A stretch of 64,000 nt of DNA from Scleromitrula shiraiana (taxonomy: Eukaryota; Ascomycota; Leotiomycetes; Helotiales; Sclerotiniaceae), in assembly GCA_028455995.1 (NCBI GenBank), contig JABELC010000012.1, positions 1,550,001-1,614,000 of the forward strand, read 5' to 3'. Made by a program: the position numbers and the translations under genes. Positions 46,163 through 59,571 of this stretch are shown piece by piece (the stretch's first letter is position 1; each line of letters starts with the position of its first letter). The notes under the pieces are model-generated. The model worked only from the letters and a program-made list of their open reading frames with translations. It was not told where the DNA came from and searched no databases.

Positions 46163-47625
46163 ATGCTCACAAGAAGGGTTTTGACAGCATCCCGGTTTTT
46201 ACGGGCTCAACATGCTGCAACACCACAATTGAGATACCCATTTCCAGTCATCCAGCAATTCCGCAACTATGCCGATAAGGTCGTTAAAGTGCCGGAGATG
46301 GCAGAATCGATCTCAGAGGGAACTTTAAAACAATGGTCAAAACAAATCGGTGATTTTGTTGAGCAGGATGAGGAGATTGCTACAATTGAAACCGACAAAG
46401 TCTGTTTATTTACATGGGAATCAATTCGAGAAGCTTTAGCTGACCATGAACTTTCCAGATCGATGTAGCAGTCAACGCACCCGAAGCTGGCACAATCAAG
46501 GAGTATCTAGCAAATGAGGAGGATACCGTTACTGTGGGTCAGGATTTGGTCCGAATCGAACTTGGAAGCGCTCCAGCCGGTGGTGACAAAGAGAAGGCTT
46601 CATCTGAACCTAAAGAGCCAGCCTCAAAAGACCAAGCAACATCTTCGGATCCAGAGCCGTCGAAGAAAGAAGAATCGAAACCAAAGGAGGAATCGAGTCC
46701 TCCACCTCCTCCTCAAGAGAAGAAATCAGAAACAAAAGAAGCTCCAAAACCTAAACCTTCGGAATCAAAGAAACAAGAGTCCTCTTCCAGTAGTTCCGGC
46801 CCTGCGATGGGGAACCGTGAGGAGCGTCGTGTATGAGTGCATAAGCTATACGCTTCATCTATTCTTACTAACGAGTTTTACAGGTCAAGATGAACCGAAT
46901 GCGTCTACGTATCGCCGAGCGTCTCAAGCAATCCCAAAATACAGCAGCTTCGCTGACAACCTTCAACGAGGTAGATATGTCATCCCTAATGGAGTTCAGA
47001 AAACTCTACAAGGACGATATTCTCAAAAAAACTGGAGTCAAGCTTGGTTTCATGAGTGCCTTCTCTCGTGCATGCGTTCTTGCTATGAGAGATATCCCTG
47101 CCGTTAATGCATCTATTGAGGGTCCTAATGGGGGCGACACCATTGTATATAGAGATTACGTTGACATCAGCGTCGCGGTTGCCACGGAGAAGGGATTAGT
47201 AACTCCAGTTGTGCGAAACACTGAAACCATGGATCTTGTTGGTATTGAGAAATCTATCGCTGATTTGGGCAAGAAGGTATATCAATTTTCCAGAATATGA
47301 ACTAATCTCGTACTTACTCGATTTCCAGGCTCGTGATAACAAACTCACAATTGAAGACATGGCTGGTGGTACTTTCACTATTAGTAACGGTGGTGTTTTC
47401 GGATCGTTGATGGGAACTCCTATCATTAATCTTCCTCAAACTGCTGTGTTGGGTTTACATGCCATCAAGGATAAGCCAGTGGTTGTCAATGGCCAGATAG
47501 TTATTCGACCAATGATGTACTTGGCCTTGACCTATGATCATCGTTTACTTGATGGGAGAGAAGCTGTATCATTCCTTGTTAAGGTTAAGGAGTACATAGA
47601 GGACCCACGAAGAATGCTTCTTTAG
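46163..47625 (+). CDS. KGD2: Dihydrolipoyl succinyltransferase (E2 of 2-oxoglutarate dehydrogenase)
   Basis: Four exons are proposed: 46163-46399, 46459-46830, 46884-47276 and 47329-47625, giving 432 residues. Residues 1 to about 37 form a basic mitochondrial presequence ending near RNYA. The lipoyl domain follows (about 38-113), with lipoyl-lysine K79 in IETDKID; intron 1 falls directly after this codon. A Lys/Glu/Pro/Ser linker (about 115-195) has no E3-binding domain, as usual for fungal Kgd2. The catalytic core ends with the active-site motif H405-R-L-L-D409-G. The enzyme transfers succinyl from lipoamide to CoA in the TCA cycle within the mitochondrial matrix. All introns are GT..AG, 52-59 nt. 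The gene is divergent from the complex I subunit gene. Confidence 0.96.
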
Positions 47626-49499
47626 ACAAATGAAGTTAACGGTTTTGGTTGTACATTATACGTCAAACGAATAAGTGTAATAAAATGAAGATAGCATACG
47701 AATATTGCCCGGGCTAGTCTGGGTTTTAGGTAGTGACTTGTGACTGCGGCGACTTGACTTCAGCGTTCCATTGATACATTTCTATCTTCATTCGTGCCTT
47801 TTACTGGCAATCCAGTGTTGTCTTCTATATCAACATTCCAGTTTAATCTGGCAATAAATCATTAGATTTGTGGTCACTTCGGTGATCATTCGCTTCAAGA
47901 TCTCCAAAGTCGCTCAAGATTCTGCCTTTGTGTTCCTGTGCTTTTCATAATGTGAGGACTTCGCCTGATACAGGCTTTTGAGCCTTCGGGCTTCTCATAT
48001 AGTATAAGGGAAGTACAACATAAGTTTTTTCTTCTATCTTTCTCATTTCTCCCTGTTTCTTTCTTACCTTAACTTCCCCCCTACCCCCCTTCAAGCACCT
48101 CGCTTTCACTCTTGTATTCTCCGTAACAACATAAATAAAGAAAATATCAAGCCCTGTCTCCTCGACGATTCCAAAGTATAACGATTTCAGAGTATAATAA
48201 GTCCACTTCTCCTCTCCTTCTATCCTTCTATCCTTCTATCCTTCTATCCTTCTATCCTTCTATCCTTCTATCCTTCTATCCTTCTATCCTTCCTTCTTTC
48301 TTCTCTAATTTTATCTGCCGACTTGCATAGAAGGAAGCGATATGGCTTTGTTTCTGTATTATTGGGTCGGGCAAAAATTTCCTCTGTTCGGCTTAAAAGT
48401 ATTTCAACTTGATGTCCAGTCTCATTGAATTGTGATCCCATTGTACGAAGTGGCAATATATCATTAGTCAGGCTAATCAAAACATGTTCTTCAGATGAGT
48501 GGTCTATAATAATTTTGAGCATCTTCTAATTAACCTTTGAAGGTAGTTCTAGCATCTCGAATAGACTGTAGCTTCTTTGATATTGCCGATTGCGCACTCA
48601 CTGATTCAATTACGATGCTGGCTAATATCATAAAACAAAGTGCCAAATGATCTCGAAGGATCCCCTTTAGATCTTTCCACCACCACTAGCACTATGTTTA
48701 CTAGCACTCAAATCAAAACCCTTTCGAACACCAATAATCGTCATACATGAATCAATCTTCAATATTGCTTTAGAGATTTATATTATCTTTCAACACACCC
48801 ATGAGGGACCTTTACTATTGAGTTTCGATTCAGCGCTCTCTGATGTTCTTATTGGTTACCATCGTTTCTTGAGCAGTCTCTATTGATGGGTAATTGTCTG
48901 TTATCCAAGTAGATGCAACAAATGTTATATATATAATATATGCTCTATTCTGCTATTTGTGGTGTACAACATGGTGTAATCTTTGTATTTAGGATCTCCT
49001 TTTTGCCTTGTATTCTTGGAGGGCCTCTTTTCAAGTTATTACAGTTCTATAGCTGCTTCTATCCAAAAACATTCTAGAAGGTTTTTATTCGGGATACCTT
49101 GAGTCTTTCACATCTATCAGAGCACCGTTAGTGGGCTTTTGAATTTATCTAGCAACTTCAAATATAGAGTATAGCACACCGCCGTGATCAGGGAAAACTC
49201 CATAGTTAATATTTTGGAGACTCTTTTATATATAGTGTTTTCTATTCATTTCCATTTGCTAAACCGATTAAGGTAGAATATACCAAAGCTTCATTCTGTC
49301 TCCTTGCACATGTTCACGGAGTTAACTAAGGTATTTGTAGTTTCCCGGTAGCTCTCAAAGTTCAAGATACTAGATACCAGTAAAAGAAACTGCGGTCTAG
49401 TATCTATTACTAGTAGAGTGGATGTAGATACAACTACAATGCTTATATTGTTGCCGAGAGCCATCACTAATGAGTTTAAAGGTTTAGATATCTAAAGCA
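47626..49499. other. Gene-free transition into A+T-rich DNA
   Basis: After the KGD2 3' flank there is an 8-bp tandem repeat, then DNA that grows steadily richer in A+T from about 48.5 kb. No gene could be supported. The small minus-strand frame at 48268-48522 has no recognisable motif. Confidence 0.6.
48216..48293. repeat. (CCTTCTAT)n minisatellite
   Basis: About nine near-exact copies of an 8-bp unit, in pyrimidine-rich DNA downstream of KGD2. Confidence 0.9.
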
Positions 49500-50749
49500 C
49501 GTCTGGGTCGATTATTATTTCTTTAATTAGAAGCTGATAATTATATTTAAAAAGTTAATATATAATAGAGATCATGAGGAATTCTCTATTACTACTGAAT
49601 ATTATATTATATGAATTGATTTATTATCTAAATAGTATTATAATTCCAAATTACTAGTATTTATTTTTCGATTAATAATATAATTTGAATTCAATAAATA
49701 TAAATTCCATGAAACTTCAAATACAGATATTTATACTATATTTACTATATTAAAACTTGAAACATAAAAAAAAATTAAACTTCAAAATTAAATCAACGAA
49801 TTTTTTTTTAGTTAAAAAGATATATATTAACTACATAAACTATTTATATTATTGATAATTAATTGATTATTAGTAAAAAGCTTCTTATAATAAAAGTATA
49901 TAATTATAATCATTATTAAATTTATCAACAAAATCAATCGGTTTAATTAAAATTTACATATATACATCAATTATATATCGATACACATTAGGAATATTGA
50001 AGATAGTATTAAAAACATTAATAAAGTTAATAAGATTAATAAAATTGATAAGATTAATAAAATTAATGAGATTAATAAAATTGATAAAATCAGTAAAATT
50101 AATGAAATTGATAATTAATACAAATATAATATAATATGAGATAAATTCTTTTTATTAATTAATAGTAAATTATCAATATGTCCTTAAGTTAATAATTAAT
50201 AATCAATTACTAGTATCTTTTTATCAATTGATAATCAATTAGTAATTAATAAATTATAATCAATTGTAATTAATTATAAGATTTAATGAACTTATTTTTG
50301 TTAACATAAAAATTTATAATATACATCAAAATTATCTTTATCAATTTTTAATAAACAAAGATTGCTTTTATCTATTAAAAGCATAAATTTTTTTGATTAA
50401 TGAAAGTATATTCGATTATAAGTACTAGATAAGATAATAATTATGTATATAAATAATTAATATAAATGATAGCTATATACTACTATTAAAAGAGATAATA
50501 TGTATTTATGATAAATAAAATTTATAAATAAAATAACTTGAGAATAAATAGCAAAACTTAAACATAAAGATTAATAAATATATACTATATATATAATAAA
50601 TGCTCGGTCAAATTACAATTGAAGTACACGTCAATTGTCGAAAACCCTCAAAATCATCGATTTTATACAAATGACCTTTTGCATCAATATAAATAAATCG
50701 ATTGATTGTTTATAAGATTATTTAAAACATTAATTATAAATTACTTTTA

Positions 50750-50835
50750 TATTAAAATATTTATTATTAAAATGTTTATTATTAAAATGTTTATTATTAA
50801 AATGTTTATTATTAAAATGTTTATTATTGAAATTT
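50750..50835. repeat. 15-bp tandem repeat (attattaaaatgttt)
   Basis: About five to six copies in a row, the first and last with single changes, inside the A+T block. Confidence 0.85.
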
Positions 50836-53186
50836 TGAAAATGAATAATAATTTTAAAAATTATAATATTTAATTAAATATAAAGTAAAAATTGTATGAA
50901 AATATGATAATTTTAATTTGATTTAAATCAAATAAATTATTTTATTAAAAAATAATGAAAATATATATGAATATATAAAAGAAAAGCTTTTATTTAATAT
51001 AAATATTATATATTAAAATTTTTTAAAATTTTGATAATTTATTCAAATTAAAATTATATTAAATAATATTTTAATATAATCATTACAAAACATATATATA
51101 ATATTTATAAATATTAAATATTATTATAATTTCGATTTTTAAAAATTATCAAACTCATTTCAAATTTTTATATATGATAATTTATATTTTTATAATTATT
51201 ATAATAAAATATTATTTGATATAATATTGATTTGAATAAATTATCAAAATTTTTAAACTAAAATATGATAAATAATTATATATTTTAAAATAAAAAAGTT
51301 TTATGTAAAAAAAGTAAATCAAATTATTAAACTCATAGAATTATTGATTTCTAAAGAATTAAATTTAAATTAGTTAAAGAAGATTGATTATATAGAATTA
51401 ACTATAGTCTTATAATTTAAAGTTATCTTTATATAGAATTATATATACATGATTTAAAAATTTATTTTGATTATTAATTATATAAAATTATTAAAATTTC
51501 AAGTTTTAATGATTTAAAATATATATTATTATTAATATAGTTAATATATTTTAAAAAAACATTAAAAGTTTATTTTTAAAATAAATAAAAAAAGGTATTT
51601 TTTTAGTATTGATTTTAATTTGGTTATTAATAATATTTATTAATTTTTAATTTTTAATTTGTTTAAATATATTTTAAAATATAGTTTATTTTGATTTTTA
51701 TATTTAAGAAAGTTTTTATATTTGTTTTTTTAATTCAACTTTTATATCTTTTAATTTTTTTTTTGGTTTTTGAATATTTTCTATATATCAATAATAATTA
51801 TTTTAACGTTTTATTTTTATTATATATAATAAGTATCAAAAGTGTTATTCAATTTCAATTTTTAAATCTATATTTATAAATAAAAAAACTTTTATTCCTT
51901 ATTTTTTGAATAAATATTTTAATATAAATCATATTTTTATTCTTTTCTTACGAATTGTATTTTTAATTCTTAATTTTTGTTTGTATTTTTTATCTTCTTT
52001 CTATTTAAATTAATTCAAGTAATCACTTTTTATATTGATTATAATAAAATGAATTGTATTTAAATTTGATTATTATTATAAAATGTATTGAATAATTTAA
52101 ATAATTTTATTATCATTTATAATATTGATAGAATCAAGAATTTAAAATATAAAATTTTAATTTTATATATTTTAATTCTTTTTATTATTTTTAGATTTTT
52201 GATCTATCAATTTTATTTAAGATTATTCAATAGAATTTCCCATTTTATAATTTGATTTATTATCTTAATTATATAAATAACTTTTTTTATTTTATTGTTA
52301 TATAGAATTTATTAGAAATTAAGATTATATCAATTAATATCATATTGTTTAATTTTAAATTATTATTATTTAAAATGATATTAATGTTTGTTAAATTGTT
52401 TTCAAATTTATTTATAATTAATAATATATTTAAATAAGAACTTTTTATATAAAATTAACAGTTAAAATATTAATTAAATAAATATTACATATTTTATAAT
52501 ATAAAATAAAATATATTATATAATTATATTCAAAAGATAAAATTAATGAATTAATTTAAAAAACATTAATAAAAACAAAATTTATTAAGAATTTTTATAA
52601 TGGATTATAATTAAAATAGATTTAAATCTTTTAATAATTTTATTTTTTGAACAAATTCTATAAAGTTTTAATCATAATTATATTAATTATATTAATTATA
52701 ATAATTATCAAAAATAATAAATATATTAATTATAATAATTATTAATATATTAACTATAATAATTATACTGATTATCTTAATTAAATAAACTTAATAAATA
52801 ATTATTATATTTCATTTGTTTTCAATATTTATAAATTTAATTATATAATGAATTATTAATTGGATTTATATATTTTTTAAATATTAAAATAATATTATAT
52901 TATCTATTTAATTAATGAATTAAATCTTTTAATTATATTAATTTTTAAATAATGAAAATAAAGTGAATAATTCATTCGATTTTTTTATTTTTAACAAAAT
53001 AAAATAAAATAGTTTTAATAATATTAAATTATATTATATTAATAATAATTTGTTTTCAATATAATATAATAATTCGTTTTTTAAAATAGTTTTATTATTT
53101 TTAAAATATAAAAATTAAATTTTTTATCTTAAAACATTAATAAAATTCTTTTATATAAATCAAAAATAAAATAAAAAACAATAAAT

Positions 53187-53352
53187 TTGTTTGTATAATT
53201 CTAGAACATAAAATAATATAATAATGAAATATTCTTTATATTATATTAATTTGATTTAAAGAAATCAAAAAGAGTGTTATATACTAGTAAAAGTATATAT
53301 CTTTTTAACAAGTATATAATATAAAATTATATATTGATTGTATAAATAAAAT
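53187..53352 (+). repeat. Decayed copy of a ~165-bp direct repeat
   Basis: Aligns to 53388-53554, but G and C of that copy are almost all A and T here. Shared cores include AGAGTGTT and GTATATATCT. Confidence 0.65.
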
Positions 53353-53387
53353 CATTTTATAATAGTTTAATATTGATTTAATTATAT

Positions 53388-53554
53388 CTGTTTGTATGAC
53401 TCCGGGGGGATAGAACAGTACAATATAGGGTCATTTCTTATATTGTATTATTATGTTCAAGGAGATCAAGAAGAGTGTTGTACGCTATCGAGAGTATATA
53501 TCTCCTTAATGGGTACGTGATGTAAGGTCACGTGTTGACTGTACAAACAATATC
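53388..53554 (+). repeat. Preserved copy of a ~165-bp direct repeat
   Basis: This is the only G+C-containing island in the block, including CCGGGGGG and GGTCACGTG. Its partner lies about 200 bp upstream. It may be an LTR or a fragment of a recent insertion. Confidence 0.65.
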
Positions 53555-56500
53555 TTTTTAATCATTTATTAAATATAATTTTTAATTTTTAATTTTTTTA
53601 AAAATGATACTATTTATATTATTAAATTTATTAAAAAATAGTTTTTTTAAAACATTTTATAACTAATTTTTCATTACATAATCAAAAAATTCTAATTAGA
53701 TTTTGTTTATAAAAAACATAATTATATTGATAATTTATTTTTTAAATTGATTATTAATTTATAAAAAATACAATAAATTAATGATTTCTATAAGATTATG
53801 AAATCTTGAAATAAATATTATAATTGATTTGTTTATTTTTTTAGAAAATCTATTACGAAATTCATTTGTATTTTTCAAATAAAATAGTTCAATTTTTGGA
53901 ATTTCTTTAAAATTATTTTTGTAATTTATTTTTAGTTTTTAAATGACATTTTAATTTAAATAAATCGTTTCCAAAAATATTTATAGATCTTTTAAAGAAT
54001 GATATTACTAATTAAATGAATATTTCAAAATTTATTTATAGTTTTTATTAAATAGATATTTTAAAAGTTTAATATTATTAAATTCAATTAATTTTTTTAA
54101 TTTAATTGATAATTTAATTATTTTAAAAAAGGATTTTAAGAAGTAATTTTTATTTCCTTTGAAAATTAATAATTAACATTTATTTATTTATTTAATAAAT
54201 ATTGAACATTCTGTTATTTTTTATTTATTAATATATATTGTTATTTTAAAGATAAATTCAAAACCTTTATTTTTCAAAAAAAGTATTTAATTTTAGATTA
54301 AAAAGATTTAGTCAATTTAATAATATTGATTTTATACTATTGTTTTATTTTCGAAATATTTGTTTTTTGAATTTTTGGATTCATTATTTTATTCACATTT
54401 AGAAAAACATATTACTATTATCAATTATAATGATAATAAAATTAATTAAGTTTATTATTATTTATTTGAATAAATTAATAATTTATTTTGAGCATTTAGT
54501 ATTAATAAAAGAATTATTTAAAGCAATAATCAAAATTTATTTTTAATATTAATCATTTTATCTAAAACATATTTCAAAATTGTTTTTTTTTTAAATCTAA
54601 ATTTTTTTTTTCCAAATTTTTAATTTTGATTCAAAAAATAAAAGATTTCATTAAGAATAAAAAATATTAATTTGTTTCTAAAATAATTATTTTTAAATTA
54701 ATTAATAAGAATTCTATAAGAAACTATATTAAATTATAATTTGTTTTTTTTAAATGAATTAAAATGATATAATTTGATTCTGATTTTTTTTAAAGCTTTT
54801 AATATATAATTATCTATTATAATTGTAATAAAGTTACTATTTAATAATTTTATTGTAAATATAATTATTAGATTTTTAATATACTTCTCTATAAATATAA
54901 TATTAAAGATATTTTCAAACTTTTAAAAAAAGACAAAAAGATTATTATATTTATTGATTTTATATGATTTTAAATAAATTTTAATTTTTTCTAAAATTTC
55001 TATATTTTATATTCGATGATTTTTGATAAAATTTTGAAGAATTTCAATAAAATTTTACAGTTTTATTTATTTATTTTTATTTTGATAATAAAATCATATA
55101 TTTCTTATATTAAATTTATCATTGAAGATATTCTAAATAAATAATATTTATCTTAAAAAAAATTAATTTCATTTAAACAAAATATTTTTTAAAGGTTTTA
55201 TTAATTAATTTAAAATTAATTATGTATTATTTATTATAGAAGATCAAGAAAATCTTTTCATATAAAATCTATTAAAATGATTATAAATAACAATTTAAGT
55301 TTTTAAATAAAAAAAGAATTTTGATTATTTTTTAAAATTTATATTTCTTTATAATGAAATAAGATTTCAATATTATTCATTAGTAATTTTATTATATTTA
55401 TTATTTAATATTATTAATCTATATATAAATTAAAATATATTGATAAACATAACAAATTTTAATAATAATAATACTAATAATAATAATACAAGATTTTAAT
55501 TTAAATATTATTAATATTAAAATATCTTATTTTATTTTATTGAATTTATATGTAATTTTAATTTTAATAATATATTCATTATAAAAAAATAAAAGAAAAA
55601 GTTTTCTTTAATTTAAATATATTAATTGATTTTTTATAAAATTTAAAGAAGATTTTAAATTTGAAATTCAATATTTCGAAATTATTTATGAATAATATTT
55701 TATTATTATATAACTTACGTAATTTACGATTTTATAATCTTAAAAAAGTTAATTAAAATTATATATAGTGTTATAATTTTGTATTAATTTTTAATATTTT
55801 ATAGATTTCTTTTTTTAATATTCTGATTATATATCATAATATTTAATATAAACTTGATTTTGTTTATATTATGATATATTTTTTTGAATAATAATTAAAA
55901 ATGTTTTTTAACAATACAATTCCATTTATTGTTGGAACTTTTATAGAATGTTTATTAAAATAATTGATTTTGTTTTTTATTATTCAATCTGATAAAAATG
56001 TTATTTTGAATATAAGATATATATTAATAATAATACTTCAACTTCTAATTTCTTTTTATATATATCAAATTATTTATTCTCATTCATTATAAATAAAATG
56101 AATATTAAAAGATAATGTAATTTGTTATTCATATATAATTATTTTTATTTATTGATATAAATTTATAAAAACAATAATTAAAGAAATGATTTATTTTATA
56201 TTAATAACAATAATGATCTTTCAAAATAAAGAACAATATATTTTTGTTTAATGATTTATATTTAAATAATCAATTATTGAATAATAATAATATATATCAT
56301 AATATAAATTCAAAAATTAATATTATAAATAATTTTAATAAGAATAAATGTATAATTTATCTAGTATATTTTAATTAATTAATATTCTATAATAATATTC
56401 TATAAAACACTGTAAATAGATCATTTGATTATCTTATTTTAAAAAAGAAAAAATCTAATAGATTAATTAAAATATATATATAATTAATTTTTTTGATATT

Positions 56501-59500
56501 AGTTTATGATTAACTATTTCTTTTTAAATAAAATTGAATTATAATAAATCTTTTTATAAGATTAATTCTATGAGTTTATATTATATATATTAAAGAATAT
56601 ATATTTTTTAAAAATAATACTATTTTTTTTTATTTTTTGAGATATTTATATTATAATATAGAAATTATGAATTAAATTAAATTATTATATATATGCAAAG
56701 TTTATATTAATATTAATTTATATATATATATATGAATTAAATTTTTTAATTAAATATAATTATGATGAAAACAATAACAATAATAATGTTAAAAAGTTTT
56801 TCAATAAAAAGATTATAATTTAAAATAATAAGATTGGTAAAATTTAATGTTGTTAAAAGTTTTGAATTGTTGATTTAGTTAAAATAAAAAATAAATCTCC
56901 AAATTTTTATTTAATTATTTTTATTATTATTTTAATAGTTTGTAAAAATGCTTTTAAATAGTTTTTTAAATTTTATTTAATTTTATTTGAATTAAAAAAT
57001 CATTTAAAATATTGAAAATAAATTATAAAAATAATCTTAAAGAAGTTTTGAAAAAATATATTATTTTCTTTTAAAAATCTAGTAAAGAAGTTTTTTGTTA
57101 CATTATTTAAAAAAAAATTAATTTGAAAAATTAATTATTTTATGAAAATTATAAATGTATCTTATTCTTTATAAAATGATAATTGATTTTCTAAATTAAT
57201 TATTAATATTATAATATTATGTATAAAGAAAATTTGATTAAATAAAAGATTTGAATTAAAAATATTCATAATCTTTTTTAATTTAAAAAAATATACAATT
57301 ATATAATTGAAAATTAATCGTTGAATATTTTATAAAAATTACATTTTTTATTGAATTTAATAATAAAAAGAAAATTACTTCTAGAAAATAAATAATTAAG
57401 ATTTATAGTTAATGAACCATGAAATAAATTTAATTAATTTAATATAAAAATATTATAAAATAGTTTTATTTCTTTTATTTTATTTTGAATATATATAAAG
57501 AATTTTTATTGATATTTGAAAATAAATATTTTAGAATAAAAATTCTATTATATATTAATAATATAATTTTAATAAATTTTTTTTTTCCAAAAAATGAAAC
57601 TATTTAAAAAAAAGAAATCATTATATTATATAAATAAAACTATTAATATAATATGATTGAATATTATTAAGATTAAACAAATTTATCTTATTAAAAATGA
57701 AAAAACTAATTTAATAATTATTTTTTTAGATTATAAAATATTATAATGCTAATATTAAATCTATGGAGTAAATATATATTTTATTATTAATTTAAGATTT
57801 AAAAAATAGATAAAGATATGTATTAAATAAATAAAATAAATATTTTATTATATAAATAAATCTATAAATATTAATAAAAGACTAAATATAATAATTATTT
57901 ATTAAACTTATGTTATTTATATTATTAATTATAATTTTAATTAATATAATAAATTAGAATTTAATAATTGAATATTAAAATCTATTAAAATTAATGAAAT
58001 CATTATAATAAATTTAAAATATGAGATAATAAAAAAGTTTTAAAAGATTTTTGATATCTTTCATATTAATTATAAAAATTGTAATCGATTTATCTTTTTT
58101 AAAAATTAATTTAAATTTTGATATTAAAAAATATAATATTTAAATATTAGAACTTTTTATTCAATTTTTTATTAATTAAATTATAATTAAGGATGAAAAA
58201 AAAGTCTGTAAATCATTAAATAAAATAAAATTACTTGAAAAATTGTTTTAATTATAATATATTATAATCATTTTTTATCAAACTTATTTTTATTAATATT
58301 TTTTTATATTAATTTATGAATTTCTTTTGATTTAATAAATAAGATTTAAAAAAGAGTTATTTAATTAATATATTAATTTTTCCATTTTTTAATCAATTTC
58401 TTTTTTTAAATATATTTACATAATGAAATTAAATTTTTGAAATCAAACATATTATTAAATATCTTTTCAATAGAATTAAGAAATCAAAATTAGAAAAACA
58501 ATATGATAAATTAAAATGTATTATATTAATATTTTATTTTATTAGATTTTAAACCATGTTAATATAATAAATTATAAAGAAATCAGTAAAATTATTAAAT
58601 ATTAAATTCAATGATATTTAAATTTTAATATAATTCATATAACAATTAATCAATTTGATTAGTAAAAATAAAATTAGAGTAAGAAATCCAAAAATGATCA
58701 ATAATAAAATATTTAATTCAAAAACTTTGGATAAAATAATTTTATTTTGAACTATAAATTAAAAATCGAAAATTAAAGATATATTATTTCAATTGAAATT
58801 ATAATAAAAGTATATTAAATTTCATTTATTGAAATTAAAATATGTTTTAAAGAATTATTATATATATATAAAAAGGTTGAATATGTTTGAAAATTAAAAA
58901 AGAATTAAATAATTTTAATAAATATAAAAGTTAAATTATAGAAATAAATACAAAAATCAAACTTTTGATTTTTTTAAAAAATATAATAATTCGAAAAGTA
59001 TAGGTTTATAATTATCGAAGTATAAATTTTATAATCATTAAAATATAGATTGTTAATTATTTTATATAGTTAATATTTAAAATGAGATTTTCAATCAAAA
59101 TAATAATCATGTTAATAATATATAAAAAAACGAATAATAATATATAAAAATAAAGATAATATTTATTAAATTAATATATAATATTTATCATATTAATATT
59201 GATATATTTATGTTATATTTATAATATATAAATATTTTGATAAAACATTTATTATTAATATTTATAAAGAATTCGTTTTATAGTATGGTATGAATGTATT
59301 ATAAGCTATATTATATATTATTTTTGAAATAATATTAAAATAAGTTAAACATATATGAATAAAAAAATAAATCAGATCATTAAAAAGAGATGATTAATCA
59401 TATATAATATTAAATATTTAATATTAAATTGATTTAATTAGGTTTTATAATAAGATAATAAAATCTAAGAAGAAATTAATAATGTTGATTAGAAATTATA

Positions 59501-59520
59501 TATTTATATATTTATTTTAA

Positions 59521-59526
59521 AAGAAA

Positions 59527-59557
<31 letters not shown>

Positions 59558-59571
59558 ATGAATAAATAAAA
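59521..59571. repeat. (AAAT)n microsatellite
   Basis: About twelve tetranucleotide copies, one interrupted by a G. Confidence 0.9.

Noticed and set aside
51691..51879. Phe/Ile/Leu-rich frame in the A+T block
   Set aside because: Translation of random A+T DNA gives such hydrophobic strings; no start context or homology signal.
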